Origin: Baffinella frigidus
Lineage: Eukaryota > Cryptophyceae > Cryptomonadales > Baffinellaceae
DNA: 16,867 nt
Reading direction: 5' to 3'
Assembly (NCBI GenBank): GCA_026770585.1
Contig: MU646689.1
Coordinates: 335,120 to 351,986, forward strand
Under the pieces are notes generated by a model. That model was given only the letters and a program-made list of their open reading frames with translations. It did not search any database and had not been told where the DNA came from. The translations under genes were made by a program, and so were the position numbers. Numbering within the stretch: position 1 is the stretch's first letter; each line of letters starts with the position of its first letter. Positions 14,118-16,867 of this stretch are shown here, in pieces.

Positions 14118-14165
14118 ACCGACGATTTCGACGTCTGAGCGGAGTGCGTTGACCCGCACGGCAAT
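14118..14165 (-). pseudogene. Exon-like repeat N, copy a (IAVRVNALRSDVEIVG)
   Basis: On the minus strand the 48 bases read IAVRVNALRSDVEIVG. Compared with the copy at 14329-14382 (IAIRINALLADVAVEIVG), differences are three synonymous third-position changes, two V/I exchanges, R/L, S/A and an in-frame 6-base insertion. That pattern is expected of diverged coding sequence. AG immediately precedes ATT in both copies. I do not recognise the protein and the segment is bounded by heptamers, so it is at best an exon or an exon relic. Confidence 0.3.
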
Positions 14166-14222
14166 CTCAAGCTTAAGGTTCAGGGTTGATAGACCTCACC
14201 CCTACACCGTACACGAGACGCA

Positions 14223-14240
14223 ACCGACGATTTCGACGGT
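14223..14240 (-). repeat. Exon-like repeat N, copy b (truncated)
   Basis: ACCGACGATTTCGAC with three following bases shares only the VEIVG-encoding end of the other two copies. It shows the repeat has been truncated or used as a junction. Confidence 0.4.
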
Positions 14241-14254
14241 GAATTTTCGGGTGG

Positions 14255-14328
14255 GGGGTGGGGGGTGGGGGTTTGGGGATTTAGATTTTGGGTTTCGGGT
14301 TTGGGATGTATAGGGTTCAGGGTTTCGG
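14255..14328 (+). repeat. Degenerate heptamer array (GGGGTGG, TTTGGGG, TTTCGGG)
   Basis: GGGTGGGGGGTGGGGGTTTG, then TTTAGATTTTGGGTTTCGGG, then TATAGGGTTCAGGGTTTCGG. Confidence 0.8.
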
Positions 14329-14382
14329 ACCGACGATTTCGACGGCGACGTCTGCGAGCAGCGCGTTGATCCGGATAGCAAT
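14329..14382 (-). pseudogene. Exon-like repeat N, copy c (IAIRINALLADVAVEIVG)
   Basis: Minus-strand reading IAIRINALLADVAVEIVG, preceded by GTCTCGGAGTGCAG, which could be a splice acceptor. See the copy at 14118-14165 for the comparison. Function unknown. A hydrophobic V/I/L-rich amphipathic segment is all that can be said. Confidence 0.3.
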
Positions 14383-14399
14383 CTGCACTCCGAGACAGC

Positions 14400-14480
14400 G
14401 GGGTTGCGGTTCAGGGGTTGGGGTTTAGTGTTAGGGTGTATGGTTCATGGTTTGGGGTTTATGGTTTAAAGTTTCAGATA
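14400..14480 (+). repeat. Degenerate heptamer array
   Basis: GGGTTGCGGTTCAGGGGTTG, then TTTAGTGTTAGGGTG and TTCATGGTTTGGGG variants. It is followed by a small ATATTATAT palindrome (14477-14492). Confidence 0.8.
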
Positions 14481-14559
14481 TTATATCTGAAACTGGGAAC
14501 AACATGATGTAAAGGGATGGCCGGAGCAGGATTGAAGAGATGAAAAGCGTTTCGAGTTT

Positions 14560-14787
14560 GGAGATTGGGGATTAGGGTTCAGGGTTCAGGGTTCAGGGTT
14601 TAGTGTTCAGAGTTCAGAGTTCAGAGTTTAGGGTTTTGGGTTTAGGTTTCAGGGTTTAGGTTTTAGTTAGGTTTTAGGGTTTAGTGTTTAGGGTTTAGGG
14701 TTTAGTGTTCAGGGTTAAGGGTGTAGGGTTTAGGGTTCAGGGTTTAGGGTTTAGTGTTTGGGGTTTATGTTCAGGGTGGAGGAAGGG
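14560..14787 (+). repeat. Telomere-like array (TTCAGGG, TTTAGGG, TTCAGAG)
   Basis: About 30 heptamers. Blocks of TTCAGGG (four in a row), TTCAGAG (three in a row), then TTTAGGG and TTTAGTG. The clustering of variants shows local duplication. Confidence 0.92.
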
Positions 14788-14847
14788 CCTCATAACCTCA
14801 AGGTCGGAGAGGCCTTTCATGTCGTGGTAGTGCTCCACCTGTCGAAT
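14788..14847 (-). pseudogene. Exon-like repeat J, copy 1 (QVEHYHDMKGLSDLEVMR)
   Basis: The minus strand reads IRQVEHYHDMKGLSDLEVMR with no stop. Three related segments follow at 14944, 15066 and 15155. Over the HYHD-to-VMR part, copies 1, 3 and 4 differ by several synonymous third-position changes (GTG/GTT, GAG/GAA, TAC/TAT, GAC/GAT, GGC/GGT, TCC/TCT). This is evidence that the sequence was once under coding constraint. The peptide is charged and soluble-looking. I do not recognise the family. The CAG before GTGGAG could be a splice acceptor but lacks a good pyrimidine tract. Confidence 0.4.
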
Positions 14848-14895
14848 CATTGGAGTTAGCACTGTATTCGTCAAGAACGTGGTTCGGCAGATTTA

Positions 14896-14940
14896 TACCG
14901 GAGGGGGGAGGGGGGGAGTTCAACCCCCCCCCCTGGTGCA
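14896..14940. repeat. G-rich and C-rich runs with potential pairing
   Basis: GGAGGGGGGAGGGGGGGAG followed by CAACCCCCCCCCCTGG: G-runs directly followed by a C-run that could pair. Confidence 0.6.
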
Positions 14941-14943
14941 CGG

Positions 14944-15009
14944 CAATATCAAGGTCGGAGATTCATGTCGTGGTAGTGCTACCTGCCGATTTGATGCGAA
15001 ATCAGATTC
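14944..15009 (-). pseudogene. Exon-like repeat J, copy 2 (frameshifted)
   Basis: Begins SDFASNRQV on the minus strand like copies 3 and 4. It then loses 2 bases after CAGGT and about 5 more after GACATGAA, so the HYHDMKGL frame is broken. This is a decayed copy, showing not all copies are functional. Confidence 0.45.
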
Positions 15010-15019
15010 AATTCAAAAC

Positions 15020-15066
15020 ACCGTTTTTTGCTATCTGGGACGAAGGAACGAATTTGCCATCTTAGC
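15020..15066 (-). repeat. Family D remnant
   Basis: CCGTTTTTTGCTATCT and GCCATCTTAGCCTCGGCATA resemble the two ends of the D core seen at 15241-15335 and, inverted, at 13070-13160. Confidence 0.5.
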
Positions 15067-15140
15067 CTCGGCATAGCTGCAGAGAGACCGTGCATGTCGT
15101 GATAGTGCTCAACCTGCCCATTCCACGCGAAATCAGATTC
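15066..15140 (-). pseudogene. Exon-like repeat J, copy 3 (GQVEHYHDMHGLSAAMP)
   Basis: Minus-strand frame SDFAWNGQVEHYHDMHGLSA, open throughout, then AMP. It agrees with copy 1 across QVEHYHDM and GLS with synonymous differences, and its beginning (SDFA) agrees with copies 2 and 4. The end diverges into CTATGCCGAGGCTAAGATGG, which belongs to repeat D, so the D sequence interrupts or abuts the exon-like unit here. Confidence 0.4.
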
Positions 15141-15154
15141 GGTTTAGGGGGGGG

Positions 15155-15230
15155 CCTCATAACTTCAAGGTCGGAGAGACCTTTCGAATCGTGGTAGTGT
15201 TCCGCCAGCCGATTCGACGCGAGATCAGAT
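15155..15230 (-). pseudogene. Exon-like repeat J, copy 4 (SDLASNRLAEHYHDSKGLSD)
   Basis: The minus strand reads SDLASNRLAEHYHDSKGLSD then LEVMR, in a frame that extends upstream to an ATG at 15244 (MMENK before SDLASNR). This is the longest uninterrupted copy. Against copy 1 the last 16 codons differ at five synonymous third positions and at codons for V/A and M/S. If a gene still exists here, this copy is the best candidate for its exon, but no initiation context, partner exon or known domain was found. Confidence 0.4.
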
Positions 15231-15240
15231 TTATTTTCCA

Positions 15241-15335
15241 TCACCGTCTGTGCTATCTTAAGTTTTTATTTGCTATATTAGCCTCGATATAGCTGTACCA
15301 TAGCGCAAACCCACCCCAAAGATAGCAAAAGGTGA
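15241..15335 (+). repeat. Family D sequence (GCTATCTTAAG...AAAGATAGCAAAA)
   Basis: TGCTATCTTAAG, then TATTAGCCTCGATATAGCTG, then TACCATAGCGCAAACCCACC and CCAAAGATAGCAAAA. The complement of this order appears inside the hairpin element at 13044-13191. Terminal GCTATCTT/AAGATAGC are inverted, so D may itself be a small inverted-repeat element. Confidence 0.7.
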
Positions 15336-15419
15336 TATACATTAAATAGGTCTCTGTAAGAGCTCTACCTGCGTCTCCAGTTCAAGGGTAAAGCCTTCTC
15401 CCTCTGTGTACTAGAGACG

Positions 15420-15505
15420 CAAACCCTAAACCCTAAACCCTCAACCACGAAGCCAAACCCTGAACCCTGAACCCTGAACCCCAAACCCTGAACCCCGAAC
15501 CTGTG
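15420..15505 (-). repeat. C-rich telomere-like array (CCCTAAA, CCCTGAA)
   Basis: About ten heptamers with the C-rich strand on plus: CCCTAAA, CCCTCAA, CCCTGAA, CCCCAAA. It is inverted relative to the arrays at 14560 and 15636. Confidence 0.9.
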
Positions 15506-15507
15506 AT

Positions 15508-15605
15508 GCGATCCACGGCCGCGAGTCGTCTTTACCCCCCCGGACAGACGCCCCGTGCGAGTCGTCTGAGTCCCCCCACCCCACGCAATGCACCTGCCCA
15601 CAGAA
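15508..15605. other. Unrecognised spacer with duplicated GAGTCGTCT
   Basis: CGCGAGTCGTCTTTACCCCC and GTGCGAGTCGTCTGAGTCCC form a short direct repeat (15520, 15557). Nothing else is recognised. Confidence 0.5.
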
Positions 15606-15770
15606 AGTTGAGGGTTTAGGGATGAGGGTTGAGGGTTTCAGGTGTAGGGTGTAGGGTTTCAGGTGTAGGGTGTAGGGTTTCAGGTGTAGGGTGTAGGGTT
15701 TCAGGTGTAGGGTTTAGGGTTTAGGGTTTAGGGTTTAGGGTTTAGGGTTTAGGGTTTAGGGTTTAGGGTT
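15606..15770 (+). repeat. Telomere-like array with 21-bp higher-order repeat
   Basis: From 15636 a trimer of heptamers, TTTCAGG-TGTAGGG-TGTAGGG, is repeated three times exactly (starts 15636, 15657, 15678), with a fourth start at 15699. It then gives way to about nine consecutive TTTAGGG. Confidence 0.93.
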
Positions 15771-15771
15771 G

Positions 15772-15816
15772 CACCTCGAGTGTCTGGCGAGGGTGGAGCG
15801 CCCACACGCCTTTCAG
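15772..15816 (-). pseudogene. Exon-like repeat P, copy 1 (LKGVWALHPRQTLEV)
   Basis: The minus strand reads LKGVWALHPRQTLEV. Across the three 45-base copies (also 15980 and 16144) four positions vary. All four fall in the third codon position of this frame and are synonymous (ACA/ACC/ACT, CAG/CAA, CCT/CCC, CTC/CTG). That is the expected mark of constraint on a peptide, though four sites is a small sample. The segment begins right at the end of a TTTAGGG array. Not recognised. Confidence 0.4.
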
Positions 15817-15817
15817 A

Positions 15818-15959
15818 ACCCACCATCTAACGGAGCACGACATGTAGTTATACAACCGTACCACGGTGACTGGAATGAGGAAAATCTGTACCGAGGAGAC
15901 GGCTTATAATTGATGTAGAAGCTTTATAACTACATGTAGCGCCCCATTAGAGGGTGGGT
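15818..15959. repeat. 142-bp inverted repeat with ACATGTAGTTATA arms
   Basis: Left arm 15818-15852 and right arm 15925-15959 pair at about 30 of 35 positions (ends ACCCACC/GGGTGGGT, inner ACATGTAGTTATA and its complement). No duplication of the flanks was found. Related single-arm sequence is in block K (9058-9460) and at 16030-16062. Confidence 0.75.
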
Positions 15960-15979
15960 ACTAACTGCGGACGTTTTTG

Positions 15980-16024
15980 CACCTCGAGGGTTTGGCGGGG
16001 GTGCAGCGCCCACACGCCTTTCAG
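15980..16024 (-). pseudogene. Exon-like repeat P, copy 2 (LKGVWALHPRQTLEV)
   Basis: The same 15 residues as copies 1 and 3. The minus frame stays open from 16177 to 15947: it reads VPRLTNPGRFCTRAPVYN, then CSAPLEGGF, then this peptide, then QKRPQLVPT. The VPRLTNPGRFCTR part has a relative at 9318-9375 with two or three synonymous and two replacement changes, but that relative then meets a stop. No known domain recognised. Confidence 0.4.
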
Positions 16025-16143
16025 AAACCCACCCTCTAACGGGGCACTACATGCAGTTATAAAAACCATACAACAGTTATACACCGGCGCCCTGGTACAA
16101 AACCTACCCGGGTTAGTCAACCGCGGTACTAAGTTCGGACGTG

Positions 16144-16188
16144 CACCTCGAGAGTTTGGCGGGGGTGGAGCGCCCACACGCCTTTCAG
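16144..16188 (-). pseudogene. Exon-like repeat P, copy 3 (LKGVWALHPRQTLEV)
   Basis: Third copy with identical 15-residue reading and synonymous differences only. It is preceded on the minus strand by unrelated sequence (16189-16330) rather than the GTGGGTTT seen before copies 1 and 2, so homology to those copies ends exactly here. Confidence 0.4.
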
Positions 16189-16330
16189 GAAGCCGTTCAT
16201 CAACCTGTCTGGGTCAAAGTGCGCCCCGACATACACCACCCGCAGTCTCCTCCCAGCACCCGCAGGAACAATCGGCGGCCCGAAGGCGGTCGGAAACGGA
16301 AACGCCCCCCCAGCCTCCTCCTAGCCAGAG
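16189..16330. other. Unique sequence with open plus frame, unrecognised
   Basis: The plus strand encodes an open stretch containing QPVWVKVRPDIHHPQSPPST and a basic RRPEGGRKRKRPP. It is open but short, lacks any recognised motif and has no supported start or splice sites. Not called as a gene. Confidence 0.2.
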
Positions 16331-16332
16331 TT

Positions 16333-16565
16333 TGAGGTTTAGGGGTTAGGAGTTAGGGTTTAGGGTTTAGGGTTTCAGGGTTTCAGGTGTCGGGTTTCGG
16401 GTTTCGGGTTTCGGGTGTCGGGTGTCGGGCGTCGGGTGTTGAGTGTCGGGTTTCGGGTTTCGGGTTTCGGGTGTCGGGTGTCGGGGTTCGGGTTTCGCGT
16501 TTCGGGTTTCAGGTTTCGGGTCCAGGTTTCCGGGTTCCGGGTTTCGGGTTTCGGGTTTCGGGTAC
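16333..16565 (+). repeat. TTTCGGG / TGTCGGG heptamer array
   Basis: About 32 heptamers, beginning TTTAGGG and passing to TTTCGGG mixed with TGTCGGG, GCGTCGG and TTCCGGG. Arrays of TTTCGGG three or four long alternate with TGTCGGG pairs, suggesting higher-order duplication. It is the source of the period-7 open frames in this area. Confidence 0.93.
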
Positions 16566-16655
16566 CCGTTCCTGGCACGCACGCCATGCAACACGGTAGG
16601 GTGTGACAAGATGCCGCAACAAGGTTGATGCCGGAATTAGGGCGTCGACTCTTAC

Positions 16656-16742
16656 CCGTTCCAGGCGCGCGAGGGCGACCGAGTGCCGCGCGTGCGCCTC
16701 CGTGATCCTTCCCACCTCCTCGGGCGAGAAGGGGAGCGACAT
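16656..16742 (-). CDS. Possible exon, unrecognised protein (MSLPFSPEEVGRITEAHARH...)
   Basis: From an ATG at 16742 the minus strand reads MSLPFSPEEVGRITEAHARH then SVALARLER (29 codons). It ends at a codon boundary directly before CGG|GTAAGAG, a strong 5' splice-site match (intron from 16655). The peptide is a plausible amphipathic helix with GC-rich third positions, unlike the flanking heptamers. Upstream is a poly-C tract (the complement of the G-run at 16756-16773), which would encode poly-proline if translated, so the true 5' limit is unclear. No downstream acceptor was identified; the presumed intron would run into the TTTCGGG array. A repeated CCGTTCC word (16566 and 16656) is a caution against over-reading the splice site. 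Confidence 0.3.
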
Positions 16743-16755
16743 GGCGAGGAAGGGC

Positions 16756-16773
16756 GGGGGGGGGGGGGGGGGG
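16756..16773 (+). repeat. G-run (18 G)
   Basis: Eighteen consecutive G. Could form a G-quadruplex; length may be unreliable in assembly. Confidence 0.9.
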
Positions 16774-16800
16774 CCCGCCAGCTGCGCCGACACCACCTTC

Positions 16801-16820
16801 GGGGGGGGGGGGGGGGGGGG
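16801..16820 (+). repeat. G-run (20 G)
   Basis: Twenty consecutive G, 27 bases after the previous run. Confidence 0.9.
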
Positions 16821-16822
16821 CT

Positions 16823-16847
16823 AACATTTTCTGGCAACGAAAAAGTT
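16823..16847 (-). mobile_element. Truncated family C element arm
   Basis: AACATTTTCTGGCAACGAAA plus AAGTT matches the complement of the relic at 7780-7806 (TTTTCGTTGCCAGAAAGT). It is the left half only and is cut by a G-run. Confidence 0.5.
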
Positions 16848-16867
16848 GGGGGGGGGGGGGGGGGGGG
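16848..16867 (+). repeat. G-run at window end (at least 20 G)
   Basis: Runs of G to the last base of the window, so the sequence may end here because the homopolymer stopped assembly or sequencing. Confidence 0.9.

Noticed and set aside
16367-16827. Open frames up to 150 codons on both strands near the right end
   Set aside because: Composed of TTTCGGG heptamers plus poly-proline or poly-glycine from G-runs; only the 29-codon part at 16656-16742 looks protein-like.

Overview
This window reads as repeat-dominated, gene-poor eukaryotic nuclear DNA, probably subtelomeric or rich in interstitial telomere-like repeats. Arrays of a 7-bp unit of the TTTAGGG (Arabidopsis) type and its variants occur about fifteen times. 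That telomere type is known from land plants, many green algae and some other algae, so an alga of the green lineage is my best guess. The species cannot be fixed from the sequence. There is no compact operon-like coding, and I found no tRNA, rRNA or confident complete protein-coding gene.

Layout. 1-310: C-rich heptamer arrays. 311-665: nothing recognised. 665-3040: a dense cluster of palindromic hairpin elements, mainly two TA-flanked families (about 105 bp and about 100-130 bp), set in repeated host sequence. 3040-4500: repeated host blocks carrying two 140-bp long-hairpin elements with 4-bp target duplications and paralogous empty sites. 4800-5580: G-rich heptamers, then a 187-bp tandem repeat. 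5760-6105: nested inverted repeat with a minisatellite. 6280-7530: a short heptamer array and a complex tandem repeat. 7520-8480: heptamers interleaved with three copies of a 75-bp block. 8800-10310: several tandem units, including three of about 240 bp. 10317-12320: large arrays of variant heptamers, separated by dispersed blocks. 11686-13779: four more 4-bp-TSD hairpin elements. 13850-16560: heptamer arrays alternating with short repeated blocks that look protein-derived on the minus strand. 16590-16867: a possible minus-strand exon, then three long G-runs.

The two signals I find most interesting are these. First, a family of about 140-171-bp hairpin elements begins T[C/T/A]AT, ends AT[A/G]A or close to it, and is flanked by exact 4-bp duplications (GATT three times, GATC, AGGT, AACC); two copies have matching unoccupied sites a few hundred bases away. 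Second, several short repeated segments on the minus strand (14118-14382, 14788-15230, 15772-16188) differ mostly by synonymous or conservative changes in one reading frame. That suggests decayed or dispersed exons of unrecognised genes rather than plain noncoding repeats.

Almost all long open frames here come from 7-bp repeats, which stay open in several frames and give period-7 peptides. They are not reported as genes. Nothing could be searched against a database, so all family assignments are structural.
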